DNA from: Lachnospiraceae bacterium UBA7012
Lineage (GTDB): Bacteria; Bacillota; Clostridia; Lachnospirales; Lachnospiraceae
Reading direction: 5' to 3'
Length of the DNA stretch: 19,930 bases
Assembly (NCBI GenBank): GCA_002449595.1
Contig: DJXE01000133.1
Location: 1-19,930, forward strand
In this document: piece by piece, positions 9,432 to 17,346 of the stretch
Layout of the letters: each line of letters starts with the position of its first letter
Position numbering within the stretch: position 1 is the first letter of the stretch
Position numbers and translations under genes: made by a program
The notes under the pieces: generated by a model
Database searches by the model: none
Seen by the model: the letters and a program-made list of their open reading frames with translations, nothing else
Told to the model about the DNA's origin: nothing

Positions 9432-10109
9432 TCAGTGCGCTCCGTATTCCTTGTAATAGTCGTCGAGCGCCTGCCGGATCTCAGCATTGATCACGTACTC
9501 TCCGCCAACAGGGATCCTCGTCAGGTACTCCGTGACGTCCGCCATCGACACGATCGCCTCTGTCTCGAAGCCGTAGAGTTCGCTGATCTCCGCGAGAGCG
9601 CTTTTCTCGCTCACTCTCCCCTTCTCCATCCGGTCGAGGGAGACGATGAGGCCGAGGATCTGCACGTCCGCCTGCGCGCGCAGGATCGGCACGGTCTCCG
9701 CCATGGAGGCGCCGGACGTCGTGACGTCCTCGATGATGACGACGCGGTCCCCGTCCTGGAGCTTTGCGCCGAGAAGGATCCCGGTGTCGCCGTGGTCCTT
9801 CACTTCCTTGCGGTTGCAGCAGTAGCGGACGTCCTTGCCGTAGAGGCGGCTGATCGCCGTGACCGTCGCGACCGCGAGCGGGATGCCCTTGTAGGCGGGT
9901 CCGAACAGGACGTCAAAGTCCAGGCCGTAGCGGTCGTGGATCGCCCTCGCGTAGAACTCGCCGAGGCGCTCCAGCTGGGAGCCGGTCGTATAGAGCCCGG
10001 CGTTCATGAAGAAGGGGGACTTGCGTCCGCTCTTTAGGGTGAACTCGCCGAACTTCAGCACGCCGGCGTTCACCATGAACTCGATAAACTCTTCCTTATA
10101 ATCCTGCAT
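9432..10109 (-). CDS. pyrE: Orotate phosphoribosyltransferase
   Basis: Fifth step of pyrimidine synthesis: orotate plus PRPP gives OMP. 225 aa, usual length. Visible: N-terminal GEFTLKSGRKSPFFMNAG; the flexible catalytic loop RKEVKDHGDTG (100-110); and the PRPP-binding signature VVIIEDVTTSG (123-133). The RKEVKDHG form is that of the enterobacterial-type enzyme. The ATG is preceded by GGAAGGA at about 7 nt. It lies 120 nt after pyrF, whose product OMP decarboxylase performs the next step. The 120-nt leader shows no clear promoter or attenuator hairpin. Confidence 0.97.
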   Translation of the reverse strand: MQDYKEEFIEFMVNAGVLKFGEFTLKSGRKSPFFMNAGLYTTGSQLERLGEFYARAIHDRYGLDFDVLFGPAYKGIPLAVATVTAISRLYGKDVRYCCNRKEVKDHGDTGILLGAKLQDGDRVVIIEDVTTSGASMAETVPILRAQADVQILGLIVSLDRMEKGRVSEKSALAEISELYGFETEAIVSMADVTEYLTRIPVGGEYVINAEIRQALDDYYKEYGAH

Positions 10110-10229
10110 GTGGTAGTCCTTCCGTTGTAATCTCTTTTAATGTTTCCGCTGAAAAGGATCTGCACCGCCCCTCATATTCATCTCTTCCGGAAGCGGTCCT
10201 GTCGTTTCCTGAATCAAGATTGCTTCAAA

Positions 10230-11171
10230 TCAGAAGACCACGCTGCGCAGGTCCTCGATCATATCCGTCACGGCCGCTCTCGCCGCTTCGGCGTAGCCCT
10301 CCGGACCGTACTTCGCATATTTCTCTTTCGTGTAGGCGGCGATGATTCCTCTCGAGGAGTTGACGATCGCGCCCTTTCCGCCTTCGAGGAAGAACGGCTT
10401 CAGATCCTGCGCCGTCGCGCCCTGCGCGCCGTAGCCCGGCGCGAGGATGAAGGTGTGCGGCATCAGCTCCCTGAGCCTTGCTGCCTGCTCGGGATAGGTG
10501 GCGCCGACGACGGCGCCGACGTTGCTGAACTCGCCGTCCATGGAGAGCTCGCCCCACTCCCGGACCTTCTCGCCCATCAGCTCGTAGACGGGACGCCCGT
10601 CCTGTGTGAGGACGTCCTGCAGTTCGCCGCTGCTGGGGTTGGACGTCTTGACGAGGACGAAGATGCCTTTGTCCTCCGCATTGCAGACGTCGATGAACGG
10701 CTTCACGCCGTCGCTTCCAAGATACGGATTGACCGTCGCGAAATCCGTGCCGAACACAGGCACGCGGATGCCCTCGAACTGGATCCTGCCGAGGTGCGCC
10801 GAAGCGTACGCCGCGGAGGTGGAGCCGATGTCGCCGCGCTTGACATCGCCGATAACGATCAGTCCCTTCTCCCTGCAGTAGCGCACGGTCCTCTGGTAAG
10901 TGATGAGGCCGGGGATGCCGAACTGCTCGTACATCGCGATCTGCGGCTTGACCGCCGGGACGAGGTCCGCGATCTCGTCGACGATGCCGCGGTTGAACTT
11001 CCAGACCGCGTCCGCGATGATCTCGAGCTCGTCGTCGCCGTAGACGGCCTCCTCGTGCCGGCGCTTCGCTTTCTCAATGAGGTGCTGCGGGAGAAACGCG
11101 AGGCTCGGGTCGAGACCCACGACGACGGGAGCTCCCGTCTGTTCAATTTTTTCGATGAGTTTCCGGATCAT
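10230..11171 (-). CDS. pyrF: Orotidine 5'-phosphate decarboxylase (subfamily 2)
   Basis: Last step of UMP synthesis: decarboxylation of OMP. 313 aa, the larger subfamily-2 form (the E. coli type is about 240 aa). Visible: substrate-site VVVGLDPSLAFLP (16-28); AVKPQIAMYEQFG; the catalytic Lys-Asp array DVKRGDIGST (109-118, K111 and D114); and the phosphate-gripper end ILAPGYGAQG plus IVNSSRGIIAAY. I use the ATG at 11171: GGAGG lies 8 nt upstream and itself overlaps a spurious upstream ATG at 11186, which would add five residues. The TPR lipoprotein gene ends 40 nt upstream, so pyrF may be transcribed with the envelope cluster. Confidence 0.96.
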   Translation of the reverse strand: MIRKLIEKIEQTGAPVVVGLDPSLAFLPQHLIEKAKRRHEEAVYGDDELEIIADAVWKFNRGIVDEIADLVPAVKPQIAMYEQFGIPGLITYQRTVRYCREKGLIVIGDVKRGDIGSTSAAYASAHLGRIQFEGIRVPVFGTDFATVNPYLGSDGVKPFIDVCNAEDKGIFVLVKTSNPSSGELQDVLTQDGRPVYELMGEKVREWGELSMDGEFSNVGAVVGATYPEQAARLRELMPHTFILAPGYGAQGATAQDLKPFFLEGGKGAIVNSSRGIIAAYTKEKYAKYGPEGYAEAARAAVTDMIEDLRSVVF

Positions 11172-11179
11172 TAGTGAGT

Positions 11180-11184
11180 CCTCC
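11180..11184 (-). promoter_or_regulatory. Shine-Dalgarno site that decides the pyrF start
   Basis: GGAGG 8 nt before the ATG at 11171. It lies inside ATGGAGG, so the upstream ATG at 11186 cannot be the start that uses it. Confidence 0.75.
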
Positions 11185-11211
11185 ATCCAGTAGCGGTTCG
11201 CCAGCTGCGCT

Positions 11212-12291
11212 TCACCGCGTCTTCAGAAATGTGTATTCTCTTTGTGCGTCCGTGTCCCATGGATACCTTGCCACATAGGCGTCCATCAGCACAGATGCTT
11301 TTTTGAACTCTCCAAGATATTCGAGCGCGACGATCTGGTTGAACTCGAGGATCTGCGCCATCGAGGCGTCGCCGCCGGCAAGGCCGTCTTCAAACGCGGA
11401 GAGCGCTTCCTTGTAATTGCCCATCTTCAGGAGACACAGGCCGAGGCGGTTGTAGATCTCCGCGTGGCTCTTGTCCTTCGTCAGGTAGCTCTGGTAGAGG
11501 CTGACGGCGTAATTGTAGTCGCCGAGCTTCTCATATGTCTGCCCCAGCATCGAGGAGACCTGGTAATCGTCGGAGCGCGACCTTGCCTGCTCGAGGCTCG
11601 TCTTGGCCGTCTCGTAGTCCTCGAGGTAGAAGGACAGGCGGCCCCTGTCGTAGTCGCTGAGGGAACTTCCGCCGCGCTCCCTCGCGGAGCGGATGATCTG
11701 CAGGCCCTCCTCGCGGTGCCCGTTCTTGTCCAGCGTCTGCAGGACAGAGATCATGCGGTCGTAATTGGTCTCATCCAGGCTGATCGCGCTGCGCAGGTCC
11801 TGGATCCCGGCGTCGAACTGTCCCAGCTCGACCTTGATGCTGCCGCGCAGCTCCAGCGCCGGCGCCTCCTTCGGAGAGATCTTCAGGATCGCGTCGTAGA
11901 TCTCGAGCGCGCGCTCCTTGTCCCCGAGCTGGTAGCAGCAGGAGGCGAGGTAGTAATTGATGTCGACTTCGCGCGCGCCGGGAATGCCGTTCGATTCCTT
12001 CAGCGCCGCCTCGAGCGCCTCCATCGCGCCCTCGTAGTCGGTGGTTCCCATCCGGGCAATACCGAGCCCGCGGAGGCTGTCCTCCGGAGCGACGCCCGCT
12101 TCCGCAGCCTCCTCATATGCCTTCGCCGCTTCCTGGTAATCGCCTGCCCCGAGCGCCGCGTCCGCGGACGCGATGAGCGCCGCCTCGTCCTCGCTCATGG
12201 AGCTGCAGCCGGTCAGGATGAACACGGTCAGGGCTGCGGCAGCTATGATTCTTTTTCCGTTCTTCCTTTTCTCCATTGGATGGTCCCGCAA
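11212..12291 (-). CDS. TPR-repeat lipoprotein
   Basis: A predicted membrane-anchored scaffold, 359 aa. The N-terminus MEKRKNGKR, a hydrophobic stretch and the lipobox FILTGC (Cys29) mark a type II signal peptide, so the mature protein is lipidated and outside the membrane. Nearly all the rest (about 36-345) consists of tetratricopeptide-type helix pairs, for example GDYQEAAKAYEEAAEAG, GDKERALEIYDAILKISPKE and GNYKEALSAFEDGLAGG. No catalytic motif. The start shown is a TTG with GAGGAG 9 nt upstream; an ATG at 12276, five codons in, is also possible but has no good site. It is the last of five close genes with the MBOAT and SGNH proteins, which suggests a shared envelope role, though the exact partner is unknown. 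Confidence 0.85.
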   Translation of the reverse strand: MRDHPMEKRKNGKRIIAAAALTVFILTGCSSMSEDEAALIASADAALGAGDYQEAAKAYEEAAEAGVAPEDSLRGLGIARMGTTDYEGAMEALEAALKESNGIPGAREVDINYYLASCCYQLGDKERALEIYDAILKISPKEAPALELRGSIKVELGQFDAGIQDLRSAISLDETNYDRMISVLQTLDKNGHREEGLQIIRSARERGGSSLSDYDRGRLSFYLEDYETAKTSLEQARSRSDDYQVSSMLGQTYEKLGDYNYAVSLYQSYLTKDKSHAEIYNRLGLCLLKMGNYKEALSAFEDGLAGGDASMAQILEFNQIVALEYLGEFKKASVLMDAYVARYPWDTDAQREYTFLKTR

Positions 12292-12294
12292 GCC

Positions 12295-12531
12295 TTACGG
12301 CTCCTCGAACTGCGCCGTCACATAGAACCCGCGCGCGTTCTGCTCCACCTTCGTCACAACGCCCTCCCGGGCGGTCAGTCTCTCGGTGAAGCGGTAGTTC
12401 GCGCTCATCGCGAGGGACGGATCGATCGTGTAATAACAGCTGCTCGGCAGAAAGCCCTCGGAGACGGTCACGTGGTCTCCCTCCTTCAGGAGGCCCTCCC
12501 GCTCCATCTTAAAAACCATCTCTCTCGTCAT
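12295..12531 (-). CDS. 78-aa conserved-looking hypothetical protein
   Basis: I do not recognise this gene. It encodes a small soluble protein with a helical start (MTREMVFKMEREGLLKEGD) followed by probable beta strands (HVTVSEGFLPSSCYYTID, then REGVVTKVEQNARGFYVTAQF), a pattern that could form a small barrel. No signal peptide or membrane segment, so it should be cytoplasmic. AAGGA lies close before the ATG. It is 8 nt after the SGNH gene and 3 nt before the TPR lipoprotein start, so it is embedded in that operon and almost certainly real. Function unknown. Confidence 0.75.
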   Translation of the reverse strand: MTREMVFKMEREGLLKEGDHVTVSEGFLPSSCYYTIDPSLAMSANYRFTERLTAREGVVTKVEQNARGFYVTAQFEEP

Positions 12532-12539
12532 CGCGTTCC

Positions 12540-13985
12540 TTATTCTCCTTCTTCCGCAGGCACGGTCACGCCGGGGATCTTCACGCCCTCGTCGATCGGG
12601 CCCGTGCCGAGGTAGTCATCGGGGCTGCGGTAGATCGCGTGGTGCAGCAGGAACTCGTGCCACTTCTCGTAGCCCGATGCCTTGAGATGGATGCCGTCCG
12701 ACGTCAGCTCCGGCAGAAGGTTGCCGTTCTCGTCGCAGACGTCAGGGTTCATATCAATATAGAAGATGTCGTGGCCGTTCGCGAGCGTCGCGATCGCCTT
12801 GTTGCGCTGCACGACGACCGTGTTGTTGAAGACCTTGTCGCTCTTCGACTTGGACTCCGACACGTGCATGATGCCCTGGATGTAGATGATCGCGTCGGGC
12901 TGCAGCTGGCGGATGACGGCGACGGCCGCCTTGTAGCTCTCGTAGAACTTGATCGTGTCCGGGATGCCCAGCTCGTTGACGCCGACCGACAGGTAGATCT
13001 TGCGGAACTGCTTCGAGACGAGCAGGTCAAGGAGCGTGCGGCTGGTTCTCGTGCCGTCGGGCTCCGAGAAGATCAGCGGCTTTGTGAAAAGGTTGTACAC
13101 ATTGGTCGACTCTTTCGCGATGAAGTAGGTCGACTCCTTCATCCCGCCGAATTCCATGAGGCCCACGGTGCGGGAGTCGCCGATGAACAGCGCGTCGGAG
13201 AAGTAGACGTCGTTGACGTCGCGGAAGGTGTAGTAGTCTCCGTTCTGAGCGAACACGCCGCCCTCGTCCGTGTTGTAGACCGTATCTGCAGGGGACAGGT
13301 ACCGGCTGCCCGCGACGCCGTAGTCCACGGCTTCCATCACCGGCGAGTTCACGCCCTCCGGCATGCTGTCCGCGCGGATGTAGTTCGGGTTCTCAGGTTC
13401 CTTGTTCTCCTCTTCCTCTTTCGCGGCTTCTTCCGTCTCGGAGGATTCCTCTTTTTCTTCAGAAGGCTCTCCCGCCTTTGCGGCGTCCTCGCCTTCGCCT
13501 TCTTCTTTCTTCTCTTCGGAAGTCTTTTCCGCGTCCTCTGCAGAGGTTATCTCTTCCTTGCTCTCCTCCGCGGCGTCTTCCTTCTTCTCAGTAGTTTCGG
13601 ATGCCGTGTCGGCGTCCTTGTTCTCAGCTTCGGAGGACTCTCCTGCGATGCTGCCCGCGTTCGGATCCGCGTCCGGTCCGGCGATCTTGTTTGCGGTTGC
13701 ATCCGCGATGCCGCCGGCCGCGGGCGCTACGCCCGCCTGCTGCTGGACCTGGCTGAGCAGGGCCTGCAGTTCGTCTTCATGTGCGTCCTTCTTTTCTCCC
13801 CACGGATAGATGCCGTCGCGCACGCCCTTAAAGACCGAGGAGATGTAAGGCTCCTCTAAAGGGGCGGTCTCATATTCCGCATAGACCGTCGCGCGCCCGT
13901 ACAGGGCGGCGCCGGCAATCAGGCAGAACGTGATCCCCAGCATGATCGTGAGCGGCATTCTGAAAACGGTTCGAAAGAATTTCAT
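12540..13985 (-). CDS. Membrane-anchored SGNH/GDSL-like hydrolase or O-acetyltransferase
   Basis: 481 aa. One N-terminal membrane helix (about 10-30) anchors the protein with its body outside. A low-complexity spacer (about 110-200) made mostly of Glu, Lys, Ala and Ser follows. The SGNH-like domain (about 255-450) shows ALFIGDSRTVGL with Ser271, SVGVNELG with Asn337, and DGIHLKASGY with Asp430 and His433, i.e. the Ser, Asn and Asp-x-x-His blocks. Such proteins act as esterases or, when paired with MBOAT proteins, as the extracytoplasmic step of polysaccharide O-acetylation (PatA/PatB and AlgI/AlgX-type logic). The MBOAT gene is 53 nt upstream. Block III is GVNE rather than GxND, which is also seen in this kind of family. 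Substrate unknown. Confidence 0.85.
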   Translation of the reverse strand: MKFFRTVFRMPLTIMLGITFCLIAGAALYGRATVYAEYETAPLEEPYISSVFKGVRDGIYPWGEKKDAHEDELQALLSQVQQQAGVAPAAGGIADATANKIAGPDADPNAGSIAGESSEAENKDADTASETTEKKEDAAEESKEEITSAEDAEKTSEEKKEEGEGEDAAKAGEPSEEKEESSETEEAAKEEEENKEPENPNYIRADSMPEGVNSPVMEAVDYGVAGSRYLSPADTVYNTDEGGVFAQNGDYYTFRDVNDVYFSDALFIGDSRTVGLMEFGGMKESTYFIAKESTNVYNLFTKPLIFSEPDGTRTSRTLLDLLVSKQFRKIYLSVGVNELGIPDTIKFYESYKAAVAVIRQLQPDAIIYIQGIMHVSESKSKSDKVFNNTVVVQRNKAIATLANGHDIFYIDMNPDVCDENGNLLPELTSDGIHLKASGYEKWHEFLLHHAIYRSPDDYLGTGPIDEGVKIPGVTVPAEEGE

Positions 13986-14038
13986 TTTATTATTTACCCT
14001 TGAATCGATGCGATTCTGTTAATAATGGCAATATCCTT

Positions 14039-15631
14039 TTAAAAGCTGAAGTACATAAATGCGTTGCCCTGCGTGGTCACGAGCATGTAAATGCTTGCCC
14101 AGAAGGCTGCTGTCAGGAGCAGGGTCACGAGGACGTTTCTCCGGTGCATCAGGAGGAACTTCACCGTGCCGGTCACGCTGAGCAGGATCCCGACCAGGAA
14201 GAACGGCCAGTAGATCTGCAGGTACTTCAGGAAGTCTCCGGGGTTCAGCGTGCTGCCGACGCCGAAGAACGGGAACAGTCTGCAGAAGTATACCTTCAGC
14301 TGCTCGAGGTCGGAGATCGCGAATACGACCCAGGTCAGCGGGATCACGAGCCACACGTGGATGCGGCCGAGGACCGGACTCTTTTCCATCACGCCTTTGA
14401 CGAGGAAGCGCTCGGAGATGATGAAAAGCCCGAGGACCAGTCCCCAGATCACGAAGTTCAGCGTTCCCCCGTGCCACAGGCCCGTCAGGAGCCACACGAT
14501 GAGAAGGTTGATGACTGTGATCGCAGGTCCCTTGCGGCTGCCTCCCAGCGGGATGTAGACGTAGTCCCGGAACCACGCGCCGAGCGTGACGTGCCAGCGG
14601 CGGTAGAAGTCCGCGATCCCCTTCGCGCGGTACGGGTCGTTGAAGTTCACGACCATCGGGAAGCCGAGCATCACGCCGACGCCGCCGGCGATCAGCGAGT
14701 AGCCGAAGAAGTCGAAGTAGAGCTGCAGGCTGTACGCGTAGGCGCCCAGCCAGGCGAGCGGCGTGGAGATGCTCTCGTAGCCGATCGTCCCGATCTCGTG
14801 CCAGAGGATCCCGATCCGGTCGGCGATCAGCACCTTGAACGCAAGGCCCGTCGCGAGGAGGACGAGTCCTCTCTCGAAATCCAGCGGCGAGACTCTCCGG
14901 TCTGTCTTGCGGATGGTCTCCCTGCGGCTTCTCTGTGAGGATGCCGCGCCGTTATGCTTTTCTCTATTATTTTCTGCTCCTGCCTCTGCAGAAGTCTTCT
15001 CCTTCATCCGCCGAAGCTGTGCGCGGAGGGCGTGTGCGGATACTTCCGCGGCTTCTTCTTTTTTATCTTCCTTTTCCAGAGGAGAAGATTCTTTTGTCTC
15101 CTCCTTTTTCACCTCTTCCGGCTCCCGCTTCGCGGGGTCCGCGCCGAACGCGTCGCCGTAGCGCATGATCGGGCCCTGCGTGACCTGCGGGAACATCGTG
15201 AAATAGGCCGCCGTATCGATGAACTCCGGTCTCTCGGGGATCTTCCCGAGGAACAGGTCCGCCTGGTATGAGATCATCTTGAAGATGTAGAAGCTAAGGC
15301 CCAGCGGGAGCGCAAAGCTGTCCGAGCGGAGCGCCAGCACTTTGCACGCCGCGAGGATCAGGACGTCAACTGCGACGCCCAGAATGAGCCCGGCGTAAGT
15401 GTTGCCGAGCTTCGGGGACCCCGGTTTTCTCCAGATGAGCCGGCCCGTCAGGTAGTTGACGACGACGGCGCCGAGCAGAAGGAGCAGGAAGAGCGGCTCG
15501 CCGGTCGCGTAGAAGAACACGCTCCCGAGGAACAATGCCGCGTTTCTGTAACGCACGGGGCAGATATAGTAGATGACGAGGAATACCGGAAGGAACCGGA
15601 ACAGGAACGGAAGGCCGGATAGTACGATCAT
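14039..15631 (-). CDS. MBOAT-family membrane-bound O-acyltransferase with large charged insert
   Basis: 530-aa polytopic membrane enzyme of the AlgI/DltB/PatA type, which moves acyl groups across the membrane to extracellular polymers. Visible: N-terminal FLPVFLVIYYICPVRYRN; LGLSFYIFKMISYQAD; FPQVTQGPIMRYGD; the conserved region FYRRWHVTLGAWFRDYVYIP (His347); LTGLWHGGTLNFVIWG with the key His387; and the typical end GNAFMYFSF. Residues about 165-246 are an unusual hydrophilic insert of about 80 residues, rich in Lys, Glu and Arg, where homologues have a short loop; the frame is intact. The ATG overlaps the preceding stop by one base (TGATG), so it is translationally coupled to the zinc-ribbon TPR gene. 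The SGNH gene follows. Confidence 0.92.
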   Translation of the reverse strand: MIVLSGLPFLFRFLPVFLVIYYICPVRYRNAALFLGSVFFYATGEPLFLLLLLGAVVVNYLTGRLIWRKPGSPKLGNTYAGLILGVAVDVLILAACKVLALRSDSFALPLGLSFYIFKMISYQADLFLGKIPERPEFIDTAAYFTMFPQVTQGPIMRYGDAFGADPAKREPEEVKKEETKESSPLEKEDKKEEAAEVSAHALRAQLRRMKEKTSAEAGAENNREKHNGAASSQRSRRETIRKTDRRVSPLDFERGLVLLATGLAFKVLIADRIGILWHEIGTIGYESISTPLAWLGAYAYSLQLYFDFFGYSLIAGGVGVMLGFPMVVNFNDPYRAKGIADFYRRWHVTLGAWFRDYVYIPLGGSRKGPAITVINLLIVWLLTGLWHGGTLNFVIWGLVLGLFIISERFLVKGVMEKSPVLGRIHVWLVIPLTWVVFAISDLEQLKVYFCRLFPFFGVGSTLNPGDFLKYLQIYWPFFLVGILLSVTGTVKFLLMHRRNVLVTLLLTAAFWASIYMLVTTQGNAFMYFSF

Positions 15632-17346
15632 CAGTTCGCCGTCCCTTCTGCGGCTCCCTGCGCCGCTTCCGTCGTCTCAGCAGGAGCTGGCTGCGTCTCA
15701 GCCGCCTGCGTTTCAGCCGGCTGCGCTTCCGCCGCCTGTCCCTCAGCCGCCGCGCCCTCTTCCGTCGCGGCCTCTCCGTTCCCCTGCGTCGTCTCCGCCT
15801 CCGTGCCGGCCGGGAGCGACTCTCCCGCGGGCAGGCCCGTCTCTGAGGAGATGTCGATCGCGTCGAGATCGATGTTCAGCGCGCGGATCTCGTCGAGGAG
15901 GTCCTCCGCGCCCGAGGCGTACTCGGAATCCGGATACTGCTGGGACAATATCGTCAGGTAATAGCGGGCTCTCGCGAGATCCTTCGCGAGTTCGTTTCTT
16001 CCCGCCTCATTTGCATTTACATACATCCTGTAGTTGGAGGATGACAGATAGTAGAGGATCGGAAGGTACTCCTCCGAGTCGCTGAAGCTGTTGCGCAGTG
16101 CCAGGGAGAGGTTCTTCGCGGCCTCCGCGTAGTCCGGCGACTCCGCGTTGTAGGCGTCCATGCCCGCGGTGTAGTACTTCGTGAGCAGGGAAGGTCTCGC
16201 CAGCTTATAGAGTGCGTTGTAAAGGCTGAGAAACCCGTCTGAGGAGACCGTCTCCATCTCCGCCGGGTCCATCTCCGCCATGATCTCTGCGACTTCCCCG
16301 ATCCGCTCCGGGTCCTCGATGTAGATCGCGGCGGCGCCGTCGAGCGCCTCGCCGGGTCCCTGGGATCCCGCCGCGGTGAGCTGGTTCTGCAGCGTCTCGA
16401 TCTGTTCGCCGAGCTCCTCGATCTCGCGGTCTTTCTGCGCGATGCGGGACGTCTTTTCATCCGACTCCTCGCTGATCACGCGGATCTGCTCCGCGCTGTC
16501 CCTGCGCACGGACTGCACCCGCGCCGGCAGGACGAGGAAGCCGATGACGGCGGCGCCGACAAGTGCGCCGATCAGGATGTTCAGGATCGTTCCGGTCAGG
16601 CCGGAGCCGTCCAGGGACGGGTTCTTCGCGCCCGCCGGCTGGATGATGGTCTCGTTGCCGTTGCGGTACTTGATGATGCCGTCCTGCTCGATCTCGTCTT
16701 CGTGCCTGGGCTCTGTCGTGGCGGTCTCGGGGTCGGATTCCAGCTCCACTTCTCTCAGATACCGCAGCGTCGTCGTGTTGTTGACGTCGATCGCGCGGCA
16801 CTTGTTGAGCTCGCGCGTCGCCCGCGTCAGCTGCCGGTCGTGCAGATAGAGCAGCGCCAGGAGCTGGTGCGCGCGCACGAACTTGGGATTCATGGAGAGG
16901 ACCTTTTTCAGCTGGATCACAGCGAGGTCAAGGCTGCCCTGATAGCAGTAGGTCAGCGCCTGGTTGTACTTCTTGATCGTCTGGTTGATCGACTCGACTC
17001 TGGACTGGTTCTTCTGTATGAACTCCAGGTACTGGATCGCCAGGTTGTCGTCCGTCGTGATGTTGCTGCTGATGACCCACTCCGAGATGGCAGCGACTGC
17101 CTCACCCATCTCAAAATAGACAAGGCCCAGAAGGTTGCGCGCCTCGACGTTGTTCTTGTTGAAGCGGATGCTCTGCCGGAGCGCGTTGATCGCGCCGGAC
17201 AGGTCCCGAACCTGCGCTTTCTGGAGTCCTTCGTTGTAATAGTAGTTGGATGTGTAGATGATTTTCTTATATGTGGATACGTCCGTGCCGCAATTCGGAC
17301 AGAAGCTCCGATCGTTCAGCACGGCGCCGCAGTGATAGCAAAGCAT
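15631..17346 (-). CDS. Zinc-ribbon, TPR, single-TM protein
   Basis: 571 aa, no named function. In order: an N-terminal zinc ribbon with Cys3, Cys6, Cys16 and Cys19 (CYHCG and CPNCG); TPR-type helices (about 34-198, for example GSLDLAVIQLKKVLSMNPKF); a charged linker; one transmembrane helix (about 252-273); a coiled coil (about 283-327, IAQKDREIEELGEQIETLQN); a second helical repeat region (about 340-490); and a low-complexity Ala/Glu/Thr/Pro/Gln tail (about 505-571). With no signal peptide, the ribbon and first TPR block should be cytoplasmic and the rest outside. GAGGT lies 8 nt before the ATG. It is first in the MBOAT cluster and may act as a scaffold or regulator for the acyltransferase; that is inference. 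Confidence 0.85.
   Translation of the reverse strand: MLCYHCGAVLNDRSFCPNCGTDVSTYKKIIYTSNYYYNEGLQKAQVRDLSGAINALRQSIRFNKNNVEARNLLGLVYFEMGEAVAAISEWVISSNITTDDNLAIQYLEFIQKNQSRVESINQTIKKYNQALTYCYQGSLDLAVIQLKKVLSMNPKFVRAHQLLALLYLHDRQLTRATRELNKCRAIDVNNTTTLRYLREVELESDPETATTEPRHEDEIEQDGIIKYRNGNETIIQPAGAKNPSLDGSGLTGTILNILIGALVGAAVIGFLVLPARVQSVRRDSAEQIRVISEESDEKTSRIAQKDREIEELGEQIETLQNQLTAAGSQGPGEALDGAAAIYIEDPERIGEVAEIMAEMDPAEMETVSSDGFLSLYNALYKLARPSLLTKYYTAGMDAYNAESPDYAEAAKNLSLALRNSFSDSEEYLPILYYLSSSNYRMYVNANEAGRNELAKDLARARYYLTILSQQYPDSEYASGAEDLLDEIRALNIDLDAIDISSETGLPAGESLPAGTEAETTQGNGEAATEEGAAAEGQAAEAQPAETQAAETQPAPAETTEAAQGAAEGTAN

Noticed and set aside
10137..10181. 14-codon frame (starts MNMRGGADPF) in the pyrF-pyrE gap, possible leader peptide
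   Set aside because: A GGAAGAG stretch precedes it, but its codons match no attenuation logic and no paired terminator/antiterminator hairpins are visible before pyrE.
11242..12615. 457-codon plus-strand frame across the TPR lipoprotein and 78-aa genes
   Set aside because: Crosses several real minus-strand genes and has no domain; shadow.
14002..14016. GAATCG-ATG-CGATTC inverted repeat between the MBOAT and SGNH genes
   Set aside because: Only 6-bp arms, no T-run, no good promoter boxes; could be chance and was not called.
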